A stretch of DNA of 64,000 nt from Halotalea alkalilenta DSM 17697 (GTDB taxonomy: Bacteria; Pseudomonadota; Gammaproteobacteria; Pseudomonadales; Halomonadaceae). The notes beneath the pieces were generated by a model, which searched no databases, was not told the origin of the DNA, and saw only the letters and a list, made by a program, of their open reading frames with translations. Positions 1-8,270 of the stretch are shown here, one piece after another (position 1 is the first letter of the stretch; each line of letters starts with the position of its first letter). The stretch covers positions 34,048 to 98,047 of the forward strand of contig NZ_JHYY01000035.1 of the NCBI RefSeq assembly GCF_000621205.1, read 5' to 3'. The position numbers and the translations under genes are program-made.

Positions 1-151
1 GCTGATACTCACCGGCTTCCACGATCCGGCCCAGCCCCGCCAGCTGATCCCGCGCCTGCGCAGACTGCTGCTGCGTGCGCGGCTCGACCAGATGGAGACC
101 AACATCCTTCGCGGCATCCTCACCAGCGTAGAGCGCCTGGCCAAGCGTTGA
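1..151 (+). CDS. trmJ: TrmJ tRNA 2'-O-methyltransferase, C-terminal end (partial)
   Basis: The reading frame from base 2 is open to a TGA at 149-151 and encodes 49 residues ending in [19 protein letters not shown] plus a short basic tail. That helix, with its Arg-Leu-Asp-x-Met-Glu-x-Asn-Ile-Leu-Arg-Gly core, is characteristic of the C-terminus of TrmJ, the SPOUT enzyme that 2'-O-methylates position 32 of several tRNAs. The start lies outside the window. In many gammaproteobacteria trmJ precedes iscR, which fits the next gene. The identification rests on the C-terminal motif and synteny only. Confidence 0.8.
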   Translation, partial: LILTGFHDPAQPRQLIPRLRRLLLRARLDQMETNILRGILTSVERLAKR

Positions 152-199
152 GCCCGAGCATGGAGGTGCGCCATTGTGCCGCAGCCGGGCCGCCGGCCA

Positions 200-233
200 A
201 AAGTTGACCAAAAAACTCAAGTTTGTTCATAAT
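200..233 (+). promoter_or_regulatory. iscR promoter with a candidate IscR type-1 operator
   Basis: A -35 element TTGACC (204-209) and a -10 element CATAAT (228-233) are separated by 18 bp. The 25 bases 200-224 match the published type-1 IscR site (centre GACTRWWWYAGTC, recalled from memory) at about 20 positions. They overlap the -35 and the spacer, where binding of [2Fe-2S]-IscR would block polymerase. Autorepression of iscR is the norm in gammaproteobacteria. Transcription would start near 240, leaving a leader of about 144 nt. Confidence 0.6.
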
Positions 234-251
234 GAATGCGTTTACTGCACT

Positions 252-298
252 CACGGCGCCCGCCGATCAGCCCGCATGACTGGTCGGCGGGCGCCGTG
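252..298 (+). repeat. 19-bp stem-loop in the iscR leader
   Basis: Bases 252-270 pair with 280-298 in a continuous 19-bp stem with one G-U pair and a 9-nt loop (271-279). The stem is mostly G-C. It starts about 12 nt after the predicted transcription start and ends 85 nt before the iscR ATG. There is no T-run after it, so it does not look like an intrinsic terminator. It could stabilise the mRNA 5' end, bind a protein, or be a dispersed palindromic repeat. Confidence 0.6.
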
Positions 299-383
299 GG
301 ACGCCAGACCGACTCACTCCCGGAGCCCGAAATCGCGCTGGTTACGCTTTCCCTCGAGCTCCCACTGCGCCGGAACCATAAAA

Positions 384-854
384 ATGCGCCTGACCACCAA
401 GGGACGATACGCAGTCACCGCGATGCTCGACCTCGCGATCAACGCCCATAGTGGCCCCATCAGTCTCGCTGAAATTTCCAAACGCCAGGAAATCTCGCTC
501 TCCTACCTCGAGCAGCTTTTCGCTCGACTGCGCCGCTCCGGCCTGGTCAACAGCGTGCGCGGGCCCGGCGGCGGCTACCGGCTCAGCGACCAGCCCGCGG
601 CGATCTCGATCGCCCGGGTGATCGACGCGGTCAGCGAATCGATCGACGCGACTCGCTGCCAGGGGCGCGGCGATTGCCAGCAGGGCACCACCTGTCTCAC
701 CCATCATCTGTGGTGCGACCTGTCCGATGCGATCCACGGCTTCCTCGATGGCATCACCCTCTCCGATCTGCTTGCGCGCCGCGACGTCCAGCAGGTCGCC
801 GAGCGCCAGCGCTTGAACATCGACGATGAAGCGCTGATCTACATGACCAAGTAA
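384..854 (+). CDS. iscR: IscR, Fe-S cluster-sensing Rrf2-family repressor
   Basis: The protein is 156 residues, starting [15 protein letters not shown], the usual IscR N-terminus with its winged helix. The three cluster ligands Cys92, Cys98 and Cys104 are present, as is His107, at the same numbering as the E. coli protein. It should act as a [2Fe-2S] repressor of its own operon and as an apo-regulator of other Fe-S genes. The frame is open far upstream, but that extension crosses the promoter and hairpin and is unlike any IscR, so the ATG at 384 is chosen. iscS follows after 70 bases. Confidence 0.95.
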   Translation: MRLTTKGRYAVTAMLDLAINAHSGPISLAEISKRQEISLSYLEQLFARLRRSGLVNSVRGPGGGYRLSDQPAAISIARVIDAVSESIDATRCQGRGDCQQGTTCLTHHLWCDLSDAIHGFLDGITLSDLLARRDVQQVAERQRLNIDDEALIYMTK

Positions 855-924
855 ACTGACTGGATTTCAGCCGATGCCGACGGGGATTGTCGCCCTCCCG
901 CCGACCAGGAACACGAGCACGCCC

Positions 925-2091
925 ATGTCATCTGCGCCGATCTATCTCGACTATGCCGCCACCACCCCGGTCGATCCACGGGTGGCGCAGGCGATGGCCC
1001 GCCACCTGGGCCTCGACGGCACCTTCGCCAACCCCGCCTCGCGCAGCCATATGCTCGGCTGGCTGGCAGAGCAAGCGGTCGAGGGCGCCCGTCGCCAGGT
1101 CGCCGACCTGCTCAATGCCGACCCGCGCGAAATCGTCTGGACCTCCGGAGCGACCGAAGCCGACAACCTCGCGCTGATCGGCTACATGCGCGCCAACCGC
1201 GCGCGCGGTCGCCACCTAATCACCTCGACCATCGAGCACAAGGCGGTGATCGATACCGCGCATGCGCTGGAGAACGAGGGATTCGAAGTCAGCTGGCTCA
1301 AGCCGTCGGCGGACGGGCGCATCCGCCCCGAGGCGCTCGAAGCGGCGATGCGACCGGACACCATCCTGGTCTCGCTGATGGCAGTGAACAACGAGCTCGG
1401 CACGGTGAACGATCTCGAGGCGCTGGGGAACATCGCCCACCGCCACGGCGCCGTCTTCCACGTCGACGCGGCCCAGGCCGCCGGCAAGCTGGCCCTCGAT
1501 CTCGAGCGGTTGCCGATCGACCTGCTCTCGCTCTCGGCGCACAAGATCTACGGTCCCAAAGGGATAGGCGCGCTGTACGTTCGCCGCGACACGCGGATCG
1601 AGCCGCTGATCCACGGCGGCGGGCACGAGCGCGGCATGCGCTCGGGAACGCTCGCCACCCACCAGATCGTCGGCATGGGAGAGGCGTTCGCCCTCGCTGA
1701 GCTCGAGCGCGGAGACGACATGCAGCGCATCGCCGAGCTGCGCACGCGCCTGCTCGAAGGGCTGGGCGAGCTCGAGGGCGCCCGGCTCAGCGTGCCTGAA
1801 GGCCACGGCATGGCCAACATCCTCAGCATCGGATTCGATGGTGTCGATGGCCAAGCGCTGGTGATGGCGCTGCGCCGGCTGGCGCTGTCCACCGGCTCGG
1901 CCTGCAACTCGGCGAGCGTCGCTCCCTCCTACGTGCTCACCGAGCTCGGCGTGCCCACCGAGCGCGCCCTGGCGACACTCAGGATCAGCCTCGGCCGGTT
2001 CAGCACCGCGACCGAGATCGACACCGCGATCGAGGACATCCGCGAGGCGCTGGACAAACTGCGCACGGACAGCCGCGCCCAGTCGGCCTGA
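925..2091 (+). CDS. iscS: IscS-type cysteine desulfurase with a shortened C-terminus
   Basis: This is a PLP-dependent class V aminotransferase-fold enzyme of 388 residues that takes sulfur from cysteine. The PLP lysine is Lys207 in SAHKIYGPKG, and the persulfide cysteine is Cys327 in TGSACNSASVAPSYV. The start at 925 (PIYLDYAATTPVDPRV follows at once) matches family N-termini better than the upstream in-frame ATG at 874. It ends shortly after SLGRFSTATEID and lacks roughly the last 16 residues of E. coli IscS (404 aa), the tail linked to IscU binding. No iscU follows, and iscA is the next gene. It could also supply sulfur for tRNA thiolation. Confidence 0.93.
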   Translation: MSSAPIYLDYAATTPVDPRVAQAMARHLGLDGTFANPASRSHMLGWLAEQAVEGARRQVADLLNADPREIVWTSGATEADNLALIGYMRANRARGRHLITSTIEHKAVIDTAHALENEGFEVSWLKPSADGRIRPEALEAAMRPDTILVSLMAVNNELGTVNDLEALGNIAHRHGAVFHVDAAQAAGKLALDLERLPIDLLSLSAHKIYGPKGIGALYVRRDTRIEPLIHGGGHERGMRSGTLATHQIVGMGEAFALAELERGDDMQRIAELRTRLLEGLGELEGARLSVPEGHGMANILSIGFDGVDGQALVMALRRLALSTGSACNSASVAPSYVLTELGVPTERALATLRISLGRFSTATEIDTAIEDIREALDKLRTDSRAQSA

Positions 2092-2168
2092 GCGGAATTT
2101 TCGCGGCGATTCGCTCAAGACATCGGTCGCCGCGTCGATAATCAATCCAAGCAACCTAGGAGTGCGAC

Positions 2169-2495
2169 ATGGCTCACATTTCGATCAGCGAGGCCGCCGC
2201 GCGCCAGATCCAGCGCGTCCTCGCCGAACGCGGCCAGGGACTGGGACTGCGCGTAGGGGTCAAACCGAGCGGCTGCTCGGGTTACAGCTACGTACTCGAC
2301 TTCGCCGACGAGCTCGCGCCCGATGACCGCTCCTTCGAGGATCACGGCGCACGCGTGGTCATCGATGCGAAGGCGTTGGAAATGCTCGATGGCACCGAGG
2401 TCGACTACGTCAGCGAGGGGCTCAACCAGCTGTTCAAGTTCAAGAACCCCAACGTCAAGGACGAGTGCGGCTGTGGCGAGAGCTTCAGCGTCTGA
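2169..2495 (+). CDS. iscA: IscA-type A-type Fe-S carrier
   Basis: The protein has 108 residues of the HesB/IscA fold. The three cluster or iron ligands are Cys36 (SGCSGYSY) and Cys100 and Cys102 (CGCGESF), placed as in E. coli IscA (35, 99, 101). A good AGGAG ribosome site lies at 2158-2162. It would receive iron or clusters and pass them to apoproteins. It sits 77 bases after iscS with no scaffold gene between, so it may be the only carrier co-transcribed with the desulfurase. ErpA or SufA are alternative names for the same fold. Confidence 0.9.
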   Translation: MAHISISEAAARQIQRVLAERGQGLGLRVGVKPSGCSGYSYVLDFADELAPDDRSFEDHGARVVIDAKALEMLDGTEVDYVSEGLNQLFKFKNPNVKDECGCGESFSV

Positions 2496-2532
2496 CCCGT
2501 CGCGTCTGGATGCAAGGGCGGGTGCGAACGGC

Positions 2533-2538
2533 TATAAT
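2533..2538 (+). promoter_or_regulatory. candidate -10 element for ndk
   Basis: A perfect TATAAT lies 38 bases after the iscA stop, followed by GCTGCGCC. No convincing -35 is visible 16-18 bp upstream, so an activator or other contacts may be needed. Transcription from here gives a leader of about 135 nt for ndk. The leader contains a small hairpin (ACCGCC / GGCGGT, 2635-2653) close to the gene. Confidence 0.45.
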
Positions 2539-2682
2539 GCTGCGCCTTCGTATACCCGCCGCAAGCCTTGCCCGATCACGAGCCCACTCGTTTCATTCCA
2601 ACGGGCGGTTGGCGGCCATCCGAACGACCTCTTTACCGCCCTGAAACGGCGGTGATCACCCAAGACCTGACAAGGAGCCCTC

Positions 2683-3108
2683 ATGGCGACCGAACGCACT
2701 CTCTCGATCATCAAGCCCGACGCCGTTGCCAAGAACGTGATCGGCGAGATCTACGCTCGTTTTGAACGCGCCGATCTCAAGATCGTCGCCGCCAAGATGG
2801 TCCACCTCTCCCGCGAGAAGGCCGAAGGCTTCTACGCCGAACACAAAGAGCGCCCCTTCTTCAAGGATCTGGTCGAGTTCATGACCTCGGGCCCGGTGAT
2901 GATCCAGGTGCTCGAAGGCGAGAACGCGGTACTCAAGAACCGTGACCTGATGGGCGCCACCGATCCGAAGAAAGCCGAGCCGGGCACCATTCGCGCCGAC
3001 TTCGCAAGCTCCATCGACGCCAACGCCGTCCACGGCTCCGACGCCGTCGAATCCGCCGCGCGCGAAGTGAGCTACTTCTTCTCCTCGGATGAGATCTGCC
3101 CGCGCTGA
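2683..3108 (+). CDS. ndk: Nucleoside diphosphate kinase
   Basis: The protein has 141 residues, the usual family length. It transfers the gamma phosphate between nucleoside triphosphates and diphosphates through a phosphohistidine. The active histidine is His117 in NAVHGSD, and the N-terminal [12 protein letters not shown] strand is intact. An AAGGAG ribosome site precedes the ATG. ndk between the isc genes and rlmN is the usual gammaproteobacterial order. Its own -10 lies upstream, so it may be expressed apart from the iscR regulon. Confidence 0.97.
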   Translation: MATERTLSIIKPDAVAKNVIGEIYARFERADLKIVAAKMVHLSREKAEGFYAEHKERPFFKDLVEFMTSGPVMIQVLEGENAVLKNRDLMGATDPKKAEPGTIRADFASSIDANAVHGSDAVESAAREVSYFFSSDEICPR

Positions 3109-3175
3109 TCGACATCGCTGCGTCCGCCGACATCCGGCGGACGCTCACTCCTCCCCTGCGACCCATCCCGCCACC

Positions 3176-4309
3176 ATGACCCAACCGACCGCCACCACCG
3201 ATACTCCTCTGCTCAATCTGCTGGGCCTCTCCCACGGGGAGATGGTGCAGTTCTTCGACGAGCTCGGAGAGAAGGCCTTTCGCGCCGCCCAGGTGATGAA
3301 ATGGATCCATCAGGAAGGAGTCATCGACTTCGCCGCGATGACCAACATCTCCAAGGCGCTGCGCGACAAGCTGGCGCGCGTCGCCGAGGTACGCGTACCG
3401 TCGATCGCCTATCAGGGTGAATCGAAGGATGGGACCCGCAAGTGGGTGGTCGAAACCGAGGGCGGCAGCCTGATCGAGACCGTGCTGATCCCGGCCGAGA
3501 ATGGCAATCGCCGCACCCTCTGCGTTTCCTCGCAGGTAGGCTGCTCGCTGGACTGCAGCTTCTGCTCGACCGGGAAACAGGGCTTCGCCCGCAACCTCAC
3601 CAGCGCCGAGATCATCGGCCAGGTGTGGATCGCGACCCATACCGGCGGCGCCTACGCCGACGGCCGCAAGCCGGTCACCAATGTGGTGATGATGGGCATG
3701 GGCGAGCCGCTGATGAACTTCGATCCCGTCGTCGCCGCGATGAAACTGATGCTCGACGACAACGCCTATGGCCTGTCCAAGCGCCGGGTCACGCTCTCGA
3801 CCTCGGGCGTGGTGCCGATGATCGACCGCCTCGGCGATGTGCTCGACGTGAGCCTTGCGATCTCGCTGCATGCGCCGACCGACGAACTGCGCAACACCCT
3901 GGTGCCGCTCAACCGCAAGTACAACATCGAGAAGCTCCTCGATGCTTGCCATCGCTATCTCGAAAAGTGCGGCGACACCCGGATGATCACCATCGAATAC
4001 ACCCTGATGAGCGGGATCAACGATCAGCGCGAGCACGCCGAGCAGCTCGCTGAACTGCTTCGAAACATTCCTTGCAAGATCAACCTGATCCCCTTCAATC
4101 CCTTCCCCGGGTCGGGCTATACCAAGCCGTCGCGCAACCAGGTGATGCGCTTCCAGCAGTGGCTGTTCGAGAAGGGCTACAGCGCACCGGTACGCATGAC
4201 CCGCGGTGACGACATCGACGCCGCCTGCGGCCAACTGGTCGGCCGGGTCAAGGATCGAACTCGCCGTCAGGCGCGCTACATCCAGACCCTCTCGATCGAC
4301 GCAGACTGA
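3176..4309 (+). CDS. rlmN: RlmN, 23S rRNA/tRNA adenine-C2 methyltransferase (radical SAM)
   Basis: The protein has 377 residues. The radical SAM CxxxCxxC motif is Cys123, Cys127 and Cys130, close to the E. coli positions 125, 129 and 132. It methylates A2503 of 23S rRNA and A37 of some tRNAs by a ping-pong mechanism with a methylated cysteine, and the near-terminal Cys in [11 protein letters not shown] fits that residue. The ATG at 3176 is chosen because the longer frame overlaps ndk with sequence unlike the family. As an Fe-S enzyme downstream of the isc genes it fits its setting. Confidence 0.95.
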   Translation: MTQPTATTDTPLLNLLGLSHGEMVQFFDELGEKAFRAAQVMKWIHQEGVIDFAAMTNISKALRDKLARVAEVRVPSIAYQGESKDGTRKWVVETEGGSLIETVLIPAENGNRRTLCVSSQVGCSLDCSFCSTGKQGFARNLTSAEIIGQVWIATHTGGAYADGRKPVTNVVMMGMGEPLMNFDPVVAAMKLMLDDNAYGLSKRRVTLSTSGVVPMIDRLGDVLDVSLAISLHAPTDELRNTLVPLNRKYNIEKLLDACHRYLEKCGDTRMITIEYTLMSGINDQREHAEQLAELLRNIPCKINLIPFNPFPGSGYTKPSRNQVMRFQQWLFEKGYSAPVRMTRGDDIDAACGQLVGRVKDRTRRQARYIQTLSIDAD

Positions 4310-4400
4310 AGTGGCCTACTGCGTGGCTTGACTTCACCGAGATGCGACGATTCCATGATGCTCGCCCCACGTCCATTAGCTCGCCGACGGTAACCACCGG

Positions 4401-5153
4401 ATGATTCCACCCCGTCTCCCAGCTGGCCGCCTGGCCGCCCTCGCCTTAGCCGCCCTGCTCGGCGGCTGCGCCGTCGCGTCGACGGGGGATGGGCGAAACC
4501 CAGGGGCCGCCTCGGCCTATGCCGAACTGGGCATGGGCTACCTCGGCCAAGGCGAAGGCGATCGCGCCCGGCAGGCCTTCGAGCGCGCGCTGGAGCAGGA
4601 CCCGCACGACCCTACCGCACTGCACGGCATCGCCCTGCTCGAGCATCGCGCGGGCAACGATGAGGTCGCCGAACGCTACTACCAGCGTACCCTGCTCGAA
4701 CTGCCCAGGCGCGACCAGCGAGGCGCAGACGAGATTCTCAGTGAGACCCCGGTACGCAACAACTACGCAGCGCTACTCTATGAGCGACAGCGCTATGGCG
4801 AAGCCTGCGAGCAGCTCGAGCGCGCCGCTAAAGACACCACCTATGCCGGGCGGGCGCGGGTGCTGGTCAACCTTTCCCAGTGCCAGCTGCACCTCGGCGA
4901 AACGGCAGCGGCGCGCGCCAGCCTGAATCTCGCCGAACGCATCGCGCCCGACCAGCCCACGGTACTGCTGGCGTTGGCCTATCTCGACTATGCCGAGCGC
5001 GACATGGGTGCATCGCGCGCGCGGCTGACGCAATATGAACGCCTCGCGGGACTTACTCGCGAAGGGCGAGCGCTCCACGACGCCCTGGAAAACACTGCGG
5101 ATGCCTCGCCGAATACGCTCGAACCTGCGTCGTCGGCCATCGATCAACCGTAA
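4401..5153 (+). CDS. pilW: PilW/PilF-like TPR lipoprotein for type IV pilus secretin assembly
   Basis: The 250-residue protein begins with a lipoprotein signal ending in LLGGC (Cys23), then tetratricopeptide helices from about residue 35 onward (for example GQGEGDRARQAFERALEQDPHDPTAL-type repeats). This is the family that pilots the type IV pilus secretin to the outer membrane. Its place between rlmN and rodZ is the standard PilW/PilF slot. No other pilus gene is in the window. It is separated from rlmN by 91 bases holding only a weak inverted repeat, and rodZ follows after 24 bases. Confidence 0.85.
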   Translation: MIPPRLPAGRLAALALAALLGGCAVASTGDGRNPGAASAYAELGMGYLGQGEGDRARQAFERALEQDPHDPTALHGIALLEHRAGNDEVAERYYQRTLLELPRRDQRGADEILSETPVRNNYAALLYERQRYGEACEQLERAAKDTTYAGRARVLVNLSQCQLHLGETAAARASLNLAERIAPDQPTVLLALAYLDYAERDMGASRARLTQYERLAGLTREGRALHDALENTADASPNTLEPASSAIDQP

Positions 5154-5177
5154 CCGCGCCCAACAAGGACATCTCGC

Positions 5178-6155
5178 ATGAGCGAACAGCCATCTTCCGC
5201 GGCACCCAGGACTCCGACGCAGCCGGCCGGCGACATGCTGCGCCAAGCCAGGGAGCGCAAGGGGCTGGGGATAGAACAGGCCGCCGCTCAGCTCAACCTG
5301 CGTCCCTCGCTGATCTCCGATCTCGAAAGCGAACGCTACGACCAGCTGCAGGTGCCCGCCTATCGCCGCGGCTATCTGCGCGCCTATGCGCGCCTGGTCG
5401 GCATAGACGCGGCCGAAGTCCTCAGGGCGCACGATGCGATTCACGGCAAGAGCGATACCCATGACGCGCTGCGGGCCACCCCGATCCAGGCGGTTCGCCG
5501 CCCGAGCCGCCTGGGCAAGCTGGTGTTCCGCCTGGTCACCGTCATCATCCTGCTGGTGCTGCTGGGGCTGACCGCGCTCTGGTGGCAAAGCCGCGACGGA
5601 CTGCCCAATTTCGCCGAGAACACCCCCGGCAGCGATGTTTCAAGCGAAGCGCTCGAAGAAGAGCCATCCACGCCGCCTTCGGCACCGGTCGCACCGGCTG
5701 CCTCGCTGAGCGGCGAGGTCATCGATCTCGACGCCGCACTGGCGGTCGCAGGCGCCGAGGCCAGCGAGGCAATCGGCGGCAACGGCCTGCAGATCGACGT
5801 CGGCGAAGGCGTCAATGGCGCCCAGCTCACCGCGAGCGAGGCTGCGGCCCTGAGCAACCAGAGCCGCAGCGCACCGAGCCAGGACGAGCAGGCATCGGCG
5901 GCCGCGAGCGGAGAAGACGTGCTGTCGTTGAGCTTCCGCGAGGCGTCGTGGGTCGAGGTTCGCGATGCCAACAACATGGTGGTGCTGACGGGGCTTCAGC
6001 CCGCCGGCAGCGAGCGCTCGGTGGAAGGCGCACCACCGCTGCGGCTGGTGATCGGCAATGCCAGCGGCGTCTCGCTCAGCTTCCGAGGCCAGCCCGTGGA
6101 CCTGCCCGCGCGCACCGGCGGCAGCAACGTCGCCAGATTCACCCTCGGCGAATGA
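5178..6155 (+). CDS. rodZ: RodZ cell-shape protein
   Basis: The 325-residue protein has three parts: a cytoplasmic Xre-type helix-turn-helix (about 18-85, DMLRQARERKGLGIEQAA), one membrane segment (about 114-137), and a periplasmic part ending in a DUF4115 beta domain (about 245-325, LSFREASWVEVRDANNMV). A low-complexity Ala/Ser/Glu linker joins the last two. It tethers MreB filaments to the membrane to maintain rod shape. Its stop codon overlaps the ATG of a 34-codon ORF by ATGA, in the place where ispG normally follows. Confidence 0.92.
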   Translation: MSEQPSSAAPRTPTQPAGDMLRQARERKGLGIEQAAAQLNLRPSLISDLESERYDQLQVPAYRRGYLRAYARLVGIDAAEVLRAHDAIHGKSDTHDALRATPIQAVRRPSRLGKLVFRLVTVIILLVLLGLTALWWQSRDGLPNFAENTPGSDVSSEALEEEPSTPPSAPVAPAASLSGEVIDLDAALAVAGAEASEAIGGNGLQIDVGEGVNGAQLTASEAAALSNQSRSAPSQDEQASAAASGEDVLSLSFREASWVEVRDANNMVVLTGLQPAGSERSVEGAPPLRLVIGNASGVSLSFRGQPVDLPARTGGSNVARFTLGE

Positions 6156-6256
6156 ACCAATATCCAAGCCACGACGACCGTATCGATAGGCGTGGCAGCA
6201 GGATGAGCAGAAGCAAGGCCGCAGACGAGGCCGTTTCGGGAGTCGACATTGAGTAA
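6152..6256 (+). other. 34-codon ORF in the usual ispG position, possible deletion scar
   Basis: An ATG at 6152 overlaps the rodZ stop (ATGA) and opens a 34-codon frame ending at 6254-6256, just inside hisS. The peptide starts MNQYPSHDDRIDRRGSR and ends [14 protein letters not shown]. In related bacteria ispG occupies this slot with the same ATGA coupling. The peptide could be the fused ends of a deleted ispG, or a chance frame that couples hisS translation to rodZ. No IspG motif remains to prove it. Confidence 0.3.
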
Positions 6257-7529
6257 GCTACAGGCCATTCGCGGTATGAACGACCTGCTGCCAGACCAGT
6301 CTCCGGTCTGGCAGTACGTGGAGAACACCTTCAAGCGGCTGCTGTCGCGCTACGGGTACCTGGAGGTTCGCGCGCCGGTGCTCGAGCAGACCGCGCTGTT
6401 TCGCCGTTCGATCGGCGAGGCGACCGACGTGGTCGAGAAGGAGATGTACACCTTCGACGACCGCAACGGTGAGAGCGTCACCCTGCGCCCCGAGTTCACC
6501 GCCGGCATAGTGCGCGCGGTGATCGAGCATGGACTCGCCCACAACCAGACCCAGCGGCTCTGGACCACCGGCCCGGTATTTCGCTACGAACGTCCGCAAA
6601 AGGGGCGCTATCGCCAGTTCCATCAGCTCAGCGTCGAGATCTTCAATCTCGAAGGGCCCGATATCGATGCCGAACTGATCCTGCTCTCAGCGCGACTGCT
6701 GCGCGAGTTGGGGCTCTCCGACCAGGTCACCCTCGAGCTCAACTCGCTCGGTACCAAGGAAGCCCGCGCTGCCTATCGCGCCACTCTGGTCGAGTATCTG
6801 AACGCGCACCGCGAGGTGCTCGATGAGGACTCGCTGCGCAGGCTGACCACCAACCCTCTGCGTGTGCTCGACTCGAAGAATCCCGAGATGGCCGCGATGC
6901 TGGCCGGCGCGCCGCGCATGCTCGACCATCTCGACGCAGAGTCCGAGGCCCACTTCGAGCGGCTCAAGGCGAGCCTCGACGAGACCGGCGTGCGCTACGT
7001 GATCAATCCGCGCCTGGTACGCGGCCTGGACTACTATTCGCGCACCGTATTCGAGTGGACCACTACCGCGCTGGGCAGCCAGGGCACGGTGTGCGGCGGC
7101 GGCCGCTACGACGGCATGGTCGAGGAGCTCGGCGGCAAGCCGACCCCGGCGATCGGCTTCGGCCTAGGCATCGAGCGGCTGGTGCTGCTGCTCGAGACCC
7201 TCGAACTGGTGCCCGCCTCGGTGCACGAACACCTCGACGTCTATCTGACCGCGCTGGGTGAACGTGCGCAGCAGCGGGCACTGCCACTCGCCGAACGGCT
7301 GCGCGATGCGTTACCCTCCCTGCGCCTGCAGCTGCACTGCGGCGGAGGCAGCTTCAAGAGCCAGATCAAGAAGGCCGACCGCAGCGGGGCGCGTATCGCC
7401 CTGCTGCTCGGCGAAGAGGAGTGCGAGCGCGGCACGGTGGGAATCAAGTTCCTGCGTGAAGAGCGCGAGCAGGAGAACATTCCCCAGGCCGCGCTGGTCG
7501 AGCGGCTGGCGCTGGAGCTAGGCGCCTGA
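6249..7529 (+). CDS. hisS: Histidyl-tRNA synthetase
   Basis: This class II aminoacyl-tRNA synthetase has 426 residues. Visible motifs are [12 protein letters not shown] at the N-terminus, motif 2 [15 protein letters not shown], the histidine-specific [15 protein letters not shown], and motif 3 [12 protein letters not shown], followed by the anticodon-binding domain. The start is TTG at 6249, supported by GGGAG at 6238-6242 six bases upstream; the next in-frame ATG would remove conserved residues. yfgM follows after 78 bases. Confidence 0.96.
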   Translation: MSKLQAIRGMNDLLPDQSPVWQYVENTFKRLLSRYGYLEVRAPVLEQTALFRRSIGEATDVVEKEMYTFDDRNGESVTLRPEFTAGIVRAVIEHGLAHNQTQRLWTTGPVFRYERPQKGRYRQFHQLSVEIFNLEGPDIDAELILLSARLLRELGLSDQVTLELNSLGTKEARAAYRATLVEYLNAHREVLDEDSLRRLTTNPLRVLDSKNPEMAAMLAGAPRMLDHLDAESEAHFERLKASLDETGVRYVINPRLVRGLDYYSRTVFEWTTTALGSQGTVCGGGRYDGMVEELGGKPTPAIGFGLGIERLVLLLETLELVPASVHEHLDVYLTALGERAQQRALPLAERLRDALPSLRLQLHCGGGSFKSQIKKADRSGARIALLLGEEECERGTVGIKFLREEREQENIPQAALVERLALELGA

Positions 7530-7607
7530 ACGACGCCGCACTGGCGCGGCACGGATGAATCGGCTCGGACCGCGATCGCGGCCGGTACGCAGACAGGAGA
7601 ACGATGC

Positions 7608-8270
7608 GTGGCGCAAGACTTAAGAGATGACGACGAACAGCTCGACGCGCTGAAGAGCTGGTGGAAACGTCACGGCACCTCGCTGGTGGCCGGCGTGCTG
7701 CTGGCCGCCGCTGGGATATTCGGTTGGAACGCTTGGCAGAGCCATCAGGCCAACCAGACCGCGGCCGCCTCGCAAGCCTTCGACCAGCTGATCGCACTGA
7801 CCAGCGACTTCAACGTGCTCGATGACGAACAGCGCGCTCAGGTCGATCAGCTCGCCGAACAGCTCAGCGACGACCACGGCGGCACGCTCTATGCCGAACT
7901 CGCCCGCCTGATACAGGCCCGGGTGGCGGTCGATGCCAACGACCCAGACACCGCGATGGCGAGCCTGAGGCAGGTGATCGACGGTGCCAAGCACGACTAC
8001 GTCAAGGCTGTGGCGCGTCTCGATCTGGCACGGGTCCAGGTCGACCGCCAGCAGTACGAAGAAGCGCTCGCGAACCTCGAAGGTGAGCTTCCCGAAGGGC
8101 TCCTCGCCCAACAGGCCAACGTGCGCGGCGACGCGTTCCAGGGCCTGGGGCGCTTGGACGAGGCGCGCGACGCCTATCGTACGGCGCTCGATCTCGCCAA
8201 GCAGCACGACCTGCCGATCTATGGCGTACAGCTCAAGCTCGACGATCTCGCGCCCCAGGAGGCTTCATGA
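7608..8270 (+). CDS. yfgM: YfgM-like SecYEG-associated TPR membrane protein
   Basis: The 220-residue protein has a short acidic N-terminus, one membrane helix (about 25-42) and a periplasmic helical TPR region, the layout of YfgM, which links the SecYEG translocon to periplasmic chaperones. The start is GTG at 7608 with AGGAGA at 7594-7599; the ATG four bases earlier is in another frame and stops quickly. It sits between hisS and bamB as in other gammaproteobacteria and overlaps bamB by four bases. Confidence 0.9.
   Translation: MAQDLRDDDEQLDALKSWWKRHGTSLVAGVLLAAAGIFGWNAWQSHQANQTAAASQAFDQLIALTSDFNVLDDEQRAQVDQLAEQLSDDHGGTLYAELARLIQARVAVDANDPDTAMASLRQVIDGAKHDYVKAVARLDLARVQVDRQQYEEALANLEGELPEGLLAQQANVRGDAFQGLGRLDEARDAYRTALDLAKQHDLPIYGVQLKLDDLAPQEAS

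Noticed and set aside
174..383. In-frame upstream extension of iscR
   Set aside because: It crosses the promoter and the 19-bp hairpin and its residues do not resemble any IscR N-terminus.
2102..2134. 8-bp inverted repeat between iscS and iscA as a terminator or processing hairpin
   Set aside because: CGCGGCGA and TCGCCGCG are 17 bases apart with no T-run; at this GC such pairs are common. Noted, not claimed.
2933..4234. 433-codon minus-strand frame opposite rlmN
   Set aside because: It is antisense to a clear rlmN with full catalytic motifs. High GC keeps the opposite frame open; the product is His/Arg-rich and unlike a protein family.
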